The notes under the pieces were generated by a model. That model worked only from the letters and a program-made list of their open reading frames with translations. It ran no database searches and was not told the origin of the DNA. The translations under genes and the position numbers were made by a program. From contig NZ_JAFFSX010000030.1 in NCBI RefSeq assembly GCF_017948485.1, positions 1-64,000 of the forward strand: DNA of 64,000 bases, given 5' to 3'. Shown in pieces: positions 1-7,020 of the stretch. Each line of letters begins with the position of its first letter. Within the stretch, counting starts at the first letter, position 1. Source of the DNA: Streptomyces sp. GESEQ-35 (GTDB lineage Bacteria; Actinomycetota; Actinomycetes; Streptomycetales; Streptomycetaceae).

Positions 1-141
1 CTGGTCGGAGTTCTTCAGGTCGTCCGGCACCCGCTCGGGGTTCCGCACGCCGACCACGACATTGTGACCGCCGGCCAGAGCGGCACGGGCGATTTCCGCA
101 CCGATACCGCGGGAAGCGCCGGTGACAAACCACGTAGCCAT
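1..141 (-). CDS. SDR family oxidoreductase, N-terminal part (runs off the window)
   Basis: The visible 47 residues begin MATWFVTGASRGIGAEIARA. TGASRGIG is the glycine-rich NAD(P)-binding turn of short-chain dehydrogenases/reductases, followed by the usual first helix and a strand ending VVVGVRNPER. The rest of the protein lies beyond position 1, so the substrate cannot be told. The ATG at 139-141 is the only start that gives the normal SDR N-terminus. It lies 112 bp downstream of the MmyB-like regulator on the same strand. Regulators of that family often sit beside SDR genes and control them, so a regulator-target pair is likely. Confidence 0.85.
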   Translation of the reverse strand, partial: MATWFVTGASRGIGAEIARAALAGGHNVVVGVRNPERVPDDLKNSDQ

Positions 142-235
142 GAGAAAGCCTCTTTCGTCGATTCCCCATTTCGGGGAATTCCTGTTGACGTGTTTGAGTC
201 TGCCTGTCGGCTACTGCGCTATGAAGGCCGCGATT

Positions 236-260
236 TTCCTGGGAGTCCCATACCTAGGAA
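236..260. promoter_or_regulatory. Candidate operator upstream of the SDR gene
   Basis: An inverted repeat with half sites TTCCTgGG (236-243) and CCtAGGAA (253-260) lies about 100 bp upstream of the SDR start and overlaps the stop codon of the neighbouring regulator gene. By position it could be where the adjacent MmyB-like protein binds. The dyad is imperfect and no footprint is available, so this is a guess from symmetry and placement. Confidence 0.3.
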
Positions 261-1141
261 CGCGAGGTGCCGTCCGCGGGATTCTGCTGATGAGGGATCT
301 CAGGTGCGCTGATGGAGCCCAGCAGGGCGAGGCCGTCCGCGGAGGGGGAGCCCGGCTCTGCCTGGAGGATGACGAGCTGCTGTCCCGGAGCGCTGCGGAT
401 GGTGAGAGCCTCGTGCCGCAACTCCAGGTCGCCCACGACGGAGTGGCACATCTGCTTGACGTCGTAATGCGGGACCCGGGTGTACTCGCGTGCCCACAGG
501 GAGCGGAACTCGCCGCTGCGCACCGACAGTTCGCCGACGAGCTCCAGGACGCGGGGATCATCGGGGGTACTCGCGGCGGTCTGCTGAAGGTCGGCGACCG
601 CGCGATGCTTGGCCGGCTCCGCGTTCCGGTAGAAGGACTTCGCCGCGGGATCCAGGAAGAGCATGCGCAGTACGTTGTCGTGGAGCGCGAAGTCACGGTA
701 GAGGGCGTCGGCCAGTGCGTTGGTGGCCAGCAGATCCTGGGCGTGGCCGACGATGAAGGCCGGCGTCCTGGTCCAGCTCTCGATCAGTCGCCGCAGATGC
801 GGGCGGACACGCTCGACCCGGCCGGGGGACCTGGTGCGGCGGCGACCCGCCGGCCGGGCCAGCCGGAAGAGTTCCCGCTTGTCCTCTTCCCCGAATCGCA
901 GCACGCGGGCCATGGCTTCCAGCACCCGGAGCGAGGGGCCGAGTTCGCGGCCCTGCTCGAGTCGGCTGTAGTAGCTCACGCTGACACCGGCCAGCGCCGC
1001 GACCTCGTCGCGCCGCAAGCCGGGCACCCTTCGGCGTCCGGCGCTGGGCAGGCCCGCGTCCGCGGGACTGAGGCGTTCCCGGCGGGAGCGGAGGAACTGA
1101 CCCAGCCCTTCAACCGGGTCAGGGCGCGCGTCGTCGTCCAT
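254..1141 (-). CDS. XRE/MmyB-like transcriptional regulator
   Basis: A 295-residue protein. Residues about 10-80 form an XRE-type helix-turn-helix (LRRDEVAALAGVSVSYYSRLEQGR), preceded by the RRRVPGLRR stretch typical of the MmyB-like family. The rest is the family's PAS-like ligand domain, ending in the characteristic LVILQAEPGSPS segment. Such proteins usually control an adjacent oxidoreductase gene, often an SDR, and one lies directly downstream on the same strand. The gene is divergent from a paralogue at 1307. Start ATG 1141 gives the standard short leader before the HTH. The ligand is unknown. Confidence 0.88.
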   Translation of the reverse strand: MDDDARPDPVEGLGQFLRSRRERLSPADAGLPSAGRRRVPGLRRDEVAALAGVSVSYYSRLEQGRELGPSLRVLEAMARVLRFGEEDKRELFRLARPAGRRRTRSPGRVERVRPHLRRLIESWTRTPAFIVGHAQDLLATNALADALYRDFALHDNVLRMLFLDPAAKSFYRNAEPAKHRAVADLQQTAASTPDDPRVLELVGELSVRSGEFRSLWAREYTRVPHYDVKQMCHSVVGDLELRHEALTIRSAPGQQLVILQAEPGSPSADGLALLGSISAPEIPHQQNPADGTSRS

Positions 1142-1228
1142 GCTGCTGAGGCTAGGCGGAAAACGCCCGGAAAGGCTCGGCCGACGGTGGGTGCGTCACA
1201 CCCAGGATTACGACTCCCCTTTTACTCT

Positions 1229-1253
1229 GCGTGAAGGGCGTGCGTCCTCACGC
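1229..1253. promoter_or_regulatory. Inverted repeat between two divergent MmyB-like regulators
   Basis: GCGTGA (1229-1234) and TCACGC (1248-1253) form a dyad with a 13-nt centre in the divergent promoter region of the two regulator genes. A shared autoregulatory operator is plausible. The evidence is only symmetry and location. Confidence 0.3.
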
Positions 1254-1294
1254 AATTTTGCGCGACCGACACTACTCATCGGCCGGAAACCATC

Positions 1295-1300
1295 TAGTCT
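1295..1300 (+). promoter_or_regulatory. Candidate -10 box for a leaderless transcript
   Basis: TAGTCT ends at 1300, six bases before the ATG at 1307, and no Shine-Dalgarno sequence precedes that ATG. This spacing puts the expected transcription start at or next to the ATG, as in leaderless actinobacterial mRNAs. No convincing -35 hexamer is visible. Confidence 0.35.
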
Positions 1301-1306
1301 TGCCCC

Positions 1307-2161
1307 ATGAGCAATGGAACGCCTTTGGGTGATTTCCTCAGAGCCCGCCGCGAGGCCCTCAAGCCTCAGGATGTCGGTCTGCCCGAATACGGCCGACGAC
1401 GAGTGCCGGGGCTGCGCCGAGAGGAAGTCGCGCTGCTCGCCGGCGTCAGCTCCGACTACTACGTCAGGCTGGAGCAGGGGCGCGAGAACAGTCCGTCCCC
1501 GCAGGTCCTCGAAGCCGTTGCGCAGGCGCTGAAACTGGATGCGGAGGCCGCCGACCATCTCAACCGTCTCTGCCGTACGGCCCCGCAGCGCCCGCGCGAC
1601 TGGGGCAAAGCGGACGTCAGCCCGCAACTCCTACAGCTCATGGACGGATGGGAGCACACCCCGGCCTTCGTCGTCGGCCCGGCCCTCGACATCATGGCGG
1701 CCAACTCCCTTGCCACGGCCCTCCACAGCGGGTTCGACCAGTTCGACAACCTCGCCCGCATGGTGTTCGTCGACCCGGCAGGGCGCGAGTTCTACCAGGA
1801 ATGGGAGCGGGCCGCGCACTCCTGCGTCGCCGAGATCAGGGCCGCGTACGGCCACGATCCCGAATCGGCCCGCATCGCCGAGGTCGTGGCGGAACTGTCG
1901 GCCCAGAGCGAGGAGTTCGCCCAGATCTGGCGGATGCACGAGGTGAAGAGCAAGTCCCAGGAAGGGAAGCATCTCAAGCATCCTCAGGTCGGAGACCTGA
2001 ACATCAAGTTCGCGGCTTTCACGGTCAACGGGGCGCCGCATCAGCAACTGGTGGTCTACCAGGCCGAACCGGCCGGCCCGACGGCGGCCGCCTTCGAGAC
2101 GCTGAGGGCCATGGCCGCCGAGCCGAAGCATGCTCAGCCGGCCGATCTGGCCCGGGAGTAG
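1307..2161 (+). CDS. XRE/MmyB-like transcriptional regulator (paralogue)
   Basis: A 284-residue regulator of the same family as the divergent gene. It has the RRRVPGLRREEVALLAGVS helix-turn-helix near residues 28-70 and the C-terminal ligand domain ending LVVYQAEPAGPT. The two proteins are clearly homologous but diverged, which fits an older duplication rather than a recent one. No oxidoreductase gene follows on this strand; the next genes are convergent. Its target may therefore be the SDR at the left edge, its own promoter, or a distant gene. There is no ribosome-binding site before the ATG, so initiation may be leaderless. Confidence 0.87.
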   Translation: MSNGTPLGDFLRARREALKPQDVGLPEYGRRRVPGLRREEVALLAGVSSDYYVRLEQGRENSPSPQVLEAVAQALKLDAEAADHLNRLCRTAPQRPRDWGKADVSPQLLQLMDGWEHTPAFVVGPALDIMAANSLATALHSGFDQFDNLARMVFVDPAGREFYQEWERAAHSCVAEIRAAYGHDPESARIAEVVAELSAQSEEFAQIWRMHEVKSKSQEGKHLKHPQVGDLNIKFAAFTVNGAPHQQLVVYQAEPAGPTAAAFETLRAMAAEPKHAQPADLARE

Positions 2162-2211
2162 CAGCGGCGCAGGCGCAGTTCCGGCAGTTCTCCGGGCGTG
2201 ACCGGTGGCGG

Positions 2212-2880
2212 TCAGGACTTGGCCCTGACCAGCCCGGCGTCGTACGCCATGATCACGGCCTGGATGCGGTCGCGAGCCCCGATCTTGGCGAGGACCCGTC
2301 CGACGTGCTTCTTCACCGTGGACTCGGTGAGCACGAGCCGTTCGGCGATCTCCGTGTTCGTCCAGCCCTGGCCGATGGCGATCAGCACCTCACGTTCGCG
2401 AACGCTGAGGGTCCCCAGCCGGGGATCCGCCGGGGCGGGGGCGTCGGCCGGTGCGAGGACCTGGTGGGCGTAGGCGTCCAGCAGACGCCGGGTCAGGCGG
2501 GGGGCCACAACGGCGTCGCCGGTCGCGACGGCGTGGATGCCGGCCACGAGTTCCTCGGGGCGGGCGTCCTTGAGCAGGAAGCCGCTGGCTCCTGCGCGGA
2601 GGCCGTCGTAGGCGTATGCGTCGAGATCGAAGGTGGTCACGATGAGCACGCGGGTGCGGCCCCCAGCGGCGATGATGCGGCGGGTGGCCTCGATGCCGTC
2701 CATGCCGGGCATGCGGATGTCCATGAGGACGACGTCGGGGCGCAGTTGCGCGGCCATGCGGACGGCCTCGGCGCCGTGCTCGGCCTCGCCGACCGGGGTC
2801 AGGCCCGGCGTTCCCTCAAGGAGCATGCGGACGCCCATGCGCTGGAGGGGCTGGTCGTCGGCGATCAGAACGGTGGTCAT
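2212..2880 (-). CDS. NarL/LuxR-family response regulator
   Basis: A 222-residue two-component response regulator. The receiver domain (about 1-120) has the acidic pair DD near residue 8, the phospho-acceptor Asp in DVVLMDIRMPGMDG, and the switch region ending FLLKDARPEEL. The C-terminal LuxR-type HTH shows LSVREREVLIAIGQGWTNTEIA and ESTVKKHV. The gene start overlaps the end of the histidine kinase frame by 4 bp (ATGA), so the pair was translationally coupled. The likely target is the ABC-2 exporter at the head of the same operon. Phosphorylation may be compromised if the partner kinase is really truncated. Confidence 0.92.
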   Translation of the reverse strand: MTTVLIADDQPLQRMGVRMLLEGTPGLTPVGEAEHGAEAVRMAAQLRPDVVLMDIRMPGMDGIEATRRIIAAGGRTRVLIVTTFDLDAYAYDGLRAGASGFLLKDARPEELVAGIHAVATGDAVVAPRLTRRLLDAYAHQVLAPADAPAPADPRLGTLSVREREVLIAIGQGWTNTEIAERLVLTESTVKKHVGRVLAKIGARDRIQAVIMAYDAGLVRAKS

Positions 2881-4250
2881 GGCAGACTTTCTCCTGATGC
2901 CGACGGGGCGGGTGCGGAGGACGCGTCGAGTGCGACGTCCACCATCCAGCCATGTCCGGTGTCGCGTGGGCCGATGGTGACGGAGCCGCCGTACATGGCG
3001 GCCCGCTGACGGATGCCGACCAGGCCGTGGCCGGGGCCCTCGGTCCGTGGTTCAGCCCCTGTCCGTACGGATGCTTCCGGCGGTACACCCGTGTCGGCGA
3101 CCCTGACGCGCACCGTAGTGGCGTCGACCGCTACGGAGACCTCGGCGGTGGAGCCCGTACCCGCGTGCTTGAGCGTGTTCGTCAGCGCTTCCTGAACGAT
3201 GCGGTACACGGTGAGCTGCACACCGCCGCTCAGCGAGTCGAGATCGCCCACGGTCCGGTAGGCCACTCGCAGGCCCGCCGCGCGCACCCGCGCCAGGAGG
3301 GCGTCCAGATCACGGATCCCCGGCTGCGGGCTGAGCATCGTCACGTCGTCCTGCTCCTCGCGCAGGACGCCCAGCACCCGGCGCAGTTCGCTCATGGCCT
3401 GGCGGCCGGTGTCGCCGAGGATGCGCAGGGTCTCGGCGGACTGCTCGTTCCTGTTGGCGGCGAGGGTCGCGGCGCCGTCGGCGACACTGACCATGACGGA
3501 GAGGTTGTGGCCGACGATGTCGTGCATCTCGCGTGCGACCCGGGAGCGTTCGGCGGCGGCGGTGAGCCGGACGCGTTGCTCGTGCTCGATCTCCAGGCGC
3601 CTGGCACGGTCCTCCAGCGCCGCCAGATACATCTGGCGGATACGGAGCGTCAGGCCGATGGCGGTGGCCGCCGTCACCGTCCCCAGCAGGAAGAACAGGC
3701 CGCGCAGCGGATTGTCGACCGGCACCAGGACCCAGACGCACAGAATCAGGTTGGCGGCAGCTGTCGCTACGGCCCAGCCCAGCACCCGCAACGAACCCTG
3801 CCGAGCCAGGGTGTACAGGGCGATGAGGAGGCTGACGCCGGCCGGCTGCCAGACGCCCAGCGATCACTGGGCCAGGGACACCAGCGAGATCACGAAGAAC
3901 GTGACGGCCGGTGCCCTGCGCCGCCACCACAGCGGAACGGCGAGTGCGGCGGTGAAGGCGAACAGGACTCCGGTCGGCACCTGGGCAGGGGAGTCCGTGT
4001 CCCCGAAGGGTGAGTTGCCGCCGCCCCCCAGCAGGTCGGGGAGGCTGACGAACACGACGAACAGCACCACCGCGGTGTCGAGCAGCCACGGATGCCGGCG
4101 GTCCAGCCGGTGCCGGTCCTGCTGGCCCCGCCACATGCGGCCCAGGACCGGGTGCGCCCAGGCGGCGTCGAAACCAGGGGGCGGCGGGAGCGCCGCCCCC
4201 TGGCGGGTGTCCGCGGCGGCTGCCGCGCGTTCCGCGCTCATGGACACCAT
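2877..4250 (-). pseudogene. Sensor histidine kinase interrupted by one in-frame TGA
   Basis: One continuous reading frame of 457 codons encodes a NarX/DesK-type kinase but has TGA at codon 129 (3864-3866). Upstream are membrane segments (for example LLDTAVVLFVVFVSLP) ending VSLAQ. Downstream the frame resumes SLGVWQPAGVSLLIALYTLA, then a HisKA_3 dimerization domain with the phospho-accepting His in REMHDIVGHN and a HATPase domain ending near 2880. Related kinases commonly have Trp at the TGA position, so a TGG to TGA change is the simplest reading. A shorter product could start at TTG 3791 but would lack the first membrane segments. A sequencing error is the main alternative. Confidence 0.82.
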
Positions 4251-4266
4251 TGTCCTCGTGCCCTGG

Positions 4267-5103
4267 TCAGGCGTCGGTCCGGACGAGCCGGAAGGCGGCC
4301 CCGGCGAGGGTCAGCGCCACCCAGCCGGCGAAGACCGCGAGCCCAGCGCCGGGTGAGAGGGCGTCGGAGGACTGTTGCACGGTGTAGATGGCCGACCCCG
4401 CGTTGCTGGGGAAGTAGGGGCTGAGCGTGTCGTACCACGAGTCGGGCAGCAGCGAGGCCAGGCCGGGCAGGATCAGCAGGACGCCGACCAGGGCCGCGAT
4501 GGCCCCGGCGGAGGAGCGGATCAGCACGCCCAGGGCCACACCGAACACGGCCACCAGACCGAGATAGACCCCCGCGCCGGCCAGACTGCGCAGTACGCCG
4601 TCGTCGCCCAGGGTCAGCGCGATCTTCTCGCCGTCCAGACCGGGAGTGCCCAGCAGGAAGGCGGCCAGCGCGCCGACGGTGGTGAGGACCAGGGCGATGG
4701 GCCCGATCACGGCGGCCTTGGACCACAGGACCGGCAGCCGTCGCGGAACCGCGGCCAGCGTGGACCGGATCATGCCGGTGCTGTACTCGCCCGCGGACAG
4801 CAGCACCCCGAGCACGCCGATGGCCAGCGACGCGAAGGTCACGCCGGTCAGGGCCAGACTGACGGCGTCGCTGTCACCGCCGGACCCAGGGCCGGGCGGC
4901 CCGTCACCGGCGACGGCGTCCGGACTGTATGTATAGCTGGCGATCGCCCCGAACAGGATCAGCAGGAACACGGCGACGCCCAGAGTGATCCAACTGGAGC
5001 GGAGCGACCAGAACTTGGCCCACTCCGAGCGGAGCACCCGGAGGCCGGTCACTTTGTAGTTCGTCGTGCGGGCAGGGGCGGGGGCGAGGCTGGTGACAGT
5101 CAT
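4267..5103 (-). CDS. ABC-2 type transporter permease
   Basis: A 278-residue integral membrane protein. A soluble start (about 25 residues, VLRSEWAKFWSLRSSWITL) leads into six predicted hydrophobic segments, including GVAVFLLILFGAIASY, GVTFASLAIGVLGVLLSAGE and IAALVGVLLILPGLASLLP. The RSEWxKFxSLRS entry motif is typical of Streptomyces ABC-2 permeases paired with DrrA/BcrA-like ATPases. Its ATG shares one base with the stop codon of the ATPase gene, and the kinase frame follows after 16 bp, so all four genes form one operon. The substrate is unknown; such systems usually export antibiotics or lipophilic compounds. Confidence 0.9.
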   Translation of the reverse strand: MTVTSLAPAPARTTNYKVTGLRVLRSEWAKFWSLRSSWITLGVAVFLLILFGAIASYTYSPDAVAGDGPPGPGSGGDSDAVSLALTGVTFASLAIGVLGVLLSAGEYSTGMIRSTLAAVPRRLPVLWSKAAVIGPIALVLTTVGALAAFLLGTPGLDGEKIALTLGDDGVLRSLAGAGVYLGLVAVFGVALGVLIRSSAGAIAALVGVLLILPGLASLLPDSWYDTLSPYFPSNAGSAIYTVQQSSDALSPGAGLAVFAGWVALTLAGAAFRLVRTDA

Positions 5104-6032
5104 CAGGCGGCCTTTCGCTCGGCGTCGGCCGGAGCACTCTGGTACTCGACGGCGTCGCGGGTGAGGTCCATGAAGGCCGCCTCCAGGGACACTGACTGCG
5201 GGGTGAGTTCGTACAACGCCACCCCGTGCTGAGCGGCGATCGCTCCGATCTCACGGGAGTCACGTCCGCTGACCAGCAGTTCCTCGTCGGAGGACGAGCT
5301 GATCGTGACGTCCGGGCCGGCCAGCAGCGAACGCAGCCTCACGGCCTCGGCGGTGGCGACCCGCACACCTCCGCCGCCGGCCTCCCTGGTGAAGTCGTCG
5401 ACCGTGGTGTCCGCGAGCAGCCGGCCGCGCCCGATGATCACCAAGTGGTCGGCGATCAGCGCGGTCTCGCTCATCAGGTGCGAGGACAGCATCACGGCAC
5501 GGCCCTCGTCGGCCAGTTGACGCAGCAGGTTGCGCACCCACAACACACCTTCGGGGTCGAGGCCGTTGACCGGTTCGTCGAGCATGACGATCGCCGGGTC
5601 GCCGAGAAGGGCCGAGGCGATGCCGAGCCGCTGGCCCATGCCGAGCGAGAAGGCGCCCACGCGCTTGCCGGCCACGCTGGTCAGTCCGGCCAGTTCGATG
5701 ACCTCGTCCACCCGGCGCCGCGGAATGCCGTGGGTGTACGCGAGCGCCATCAGGTGGTTGAACGCGCTGCGCCCGGGGTGGACGGACTTGGCCTCCAGCA
5801 GGGTGCCGACCTCGTGCAACGGTGCGGCGTGCTGGGCGTAGGACCGGCCGCCCACGGTGACCGAGCCCTTGGTGGGGGAGTCCAGGCCGACGATCATGCG
5901 CATGGTCGTGGACTTGCCCGCGCCGTTGGGGCCGAGGAAGCCGGTCACCTCACCGGGCTTGACGGTGAAGCTCAGGTGGTCGACGACCGTCTTGTCGCCG
6001 TACCGCTTCGTCAGCTCACGCGCTTCGATCAT
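5103..6032 (-). CDS. ABC transporter ATP-binding protein (DrrA/BcrA type)
   Basis: A 309-residue ATPase. Walker A is GPNGAGKST, the signature is FSLGMGQRLGIAS, Walker B is AIVMLDEP and the switch His is in SSHLMSE. The C-terminal 80 residues form the extension usual in DrrA-like exporters. I chose ATG 6032 because it starts MIEARELTKRYG, the normal N-terminus, and has a GAAGGG ribosome-binding site 9-10 nt upstream; a longer frame to 6107 lacks support. It is the first gene of an operon with permease, histidine kinase and response regulator. That arrangement suggests a stress-inducible exporter controlled by its own two-component system. Confidence 0.93.
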   Translation of the reverse strand: MIEARELTKRYGDKTVVDHLSFTVKPGEVTGFLGPNGAGKSTTMRMIVGLDSPTKGSVTVGGRSYAQHAAPLHEVGTLLEAKSVHPGRSAFNHLMALAYTHGIPRRRVDEVIELAGLTSVAGKRVGAFSLGMGQRLGIASALLGDPAIVMLDEPVNGLDPEGVLWVRNLLRQLADEGRAVMLSSHLMSETALIADHLVIIGRGRLLADTTVDDFTREAGGGGVRVATAEAVRLRSLLAGPDVTISSSSDEELLVSGRDSREIGAIAAQHGVALYELTPQSVSLEAAFMDLTRDAVEYQSAPADAERKAA

Positions 6033-6148
6033 GGAAGTGGGCCCTTCTCGCCTCGAACTCGGCCGCGGACGTACCGCGGTGTCTGCATTCGAAGCTAAGA
6101 GCGCCACACGTCAGGACTCTGGGACCACAGGGGAATCCTCGGCGCCCG

Positions 6149-6168
6149 AGTGGTACCCCGGTACCACT
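6149..6168. promoter_or_regulatory. Perfect inverted repeat upstream of the exporter operon
   Basis: AGTGGTACC (6149-6157) and GGTACCACT (6160-6168) form a perfect 9-bp dyad with a 2-bp centre, about 120 bp before the ATPase start. It is flanked by two direct copies of TGGGACCAC (about 6120-6128 and 6168-6176). This is the best candidate binding site for the operon's response regulator. The assignment rests on symmetry and position. Confidence 0.5.
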
Positions 6169-6177
6169 GGGACCACG

Positions 6178-6345
6178 TCAGCGCTGCCCGAGCGGAGCCG
6201 GCGCCTCCTGGACCACCCAGCCGTTGCCGTCGGGGTCGTTGAAGAAGAGGAAGGAGTTCCAGGTCTCCCCGCCCCTGCCGTCCTCCCAGCCGGACGACCC
6301 CACATGCTGGACCGCGCTCACGACTACCTCAAGGGTCCATTCCAT
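6178..6345 (-). pseudogene. VOC/glyoxalase-family gene with a large internal deletion
   Basis: The 55-codon frame joins a typical VOC N-terminus (MEWTLEVVV) directly to a typical VOC C-terminus (SAVQHVGSSGWEDGRGG, then SFLFFNDPDGNGWVVQEAP). Members of this family are usually about 130-140 residues, and here the roughly 80-90 residues between the first beta strand and the last repeat are missing. The frame is kept and there is a proper start and stop. The remaining piece lacks most of the metal-binding paired beta-alpha-beta module, so it is probably non-functional. The deletion end lies in GTG-rich sequence that could have recombined. Confidence 0.7.
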
Positions 6346-6362
6346 ACCCGGCACGCTACAAC

Positions 6363-6452
6363 GCGCCCCAAAGGGGCGCGGGGAACTGCGCGACCAGCCA
6401 CGACGGCGCCGCAGCGACCCGACGGCCTCTCGCGGCACTACCCAGCGGAGCG
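6363..6452 (-). repeat. Dispersed palindromic repeat, copy A
   Basis: The copy starts with the hairpin GCGCCCC-AAA-GGGGCGC (6363-6379), continues through the conserved core GGAACTGCGCGACCAGCC, and ends at CAGCGGAGCG (about 6452). The stop codon and last three codons of the PadR gene (minus strand) lie in its right end. Read on the gene's strand it is a 3' element ending in a strong hairpin, so it may act as a terminator for the fadH-padR transcript. Confidence 0.8.
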
Positions 6453-6989
6453 ATCCGGCATCGCCGCGACCTCCTCCACCGCCCGCGTCAGCCACCCCGT
6501 CCAGAAGGTCTCCAGGTCGATCCCGGCCCGCAGCACCAGATGCCGCAACCGGTCCTCGGGACTGTCCTTACCCGGAGGGAAGTCGCGCCGCTCGATATCC
6601 TCGTACTCGGCCAACTGCCGCCGGTGCAGCGCGAGATGGCGGCGCAGGTCGGCCTCAAGCCCCTCCGTTCCGACCACGGCCGCGGCGCGCAGCCGCAGCA
6701 GCAGCGCGTCGCGGTGCGGCTTGGGGTCCTGGGCGGCGGCCGTCCAGCGCGCCAGCTCGGCGCGACCGGCGGGCAGGACCTCGTAGCTCTTCTTCTGCCC
6801 GCGGGTCGGCTGCGCGGAGGCCAGCGCGCGGATCTGGCCGTCGGCCTCGAGTTTTCCCAGCTCGCGATAGATCTGCTGATGCGTCGCCGACCAGAAGTAG
6901 CCGATCGACCGGTCGAACCGCCGGGTCAGCTCCAGCCCCGAGGAGGGCCTTTCCAGCAGGGCGGTCAGGATCGCGTGCGGCAGGGACAT
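6438..6989 (-). CDS. PadR-family transcriptional regulator
   Basis: A 183-residue regulator. The N-terminal winged helix reads MSLPHAILTALLERPSSG and ELTRRFDRSIGYFW, with the characteristic SATHQQIYRELGKLEADG recognition segment. The C-terminal half is the Vir-type dimerization domain. ATG 6989 gives the canonical MSLPHAIL start. It lies 31 bp downstream of fadH on the same strand, so the two genes are probably co-transcribed. A perfect palindrome upstream of fadH is a candidate operator. The last codons (SAG and stop) are supplied by a dispersed repeat copy, so the natural C-terminus may have been altered by that insertion. Confidence 0.9.
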   Translation of the reverse strand: MSLPHAILTALLERPSSGLELTRRFDRSIGYFWSATHQQIYRELGKLEADGQIRALASAQPTRGQKKSYEVLPAGRAELARWTAAAQDPKPHRDALLLRLRAAAVVGTEGLEADLRRHLALHRRQLAEYEDIERRDFPPGKDSPEDRLRHLVLRAGIDLETFWTGWLTRAVEEVAAMPDRSAG

Positions 6990-7020
6990 GCCGCACATCC
7001 TAAGGACGGCCGTACGACCG

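Noticed and set aside
122..1234. Plus-strand frame of 370 codons over the first regulator
   Set aside because: It is the antisense shadow of the MmyB-like regulator at 254-1141, which has a recognisable HTH and family C-terminus.
3864..3866. TGA read as selenocysteine
   Set aside because: Relatives have Trp at this place, no Cys is expected and no SECIS-like structure is apparent. A point mutation or base error is simpler.
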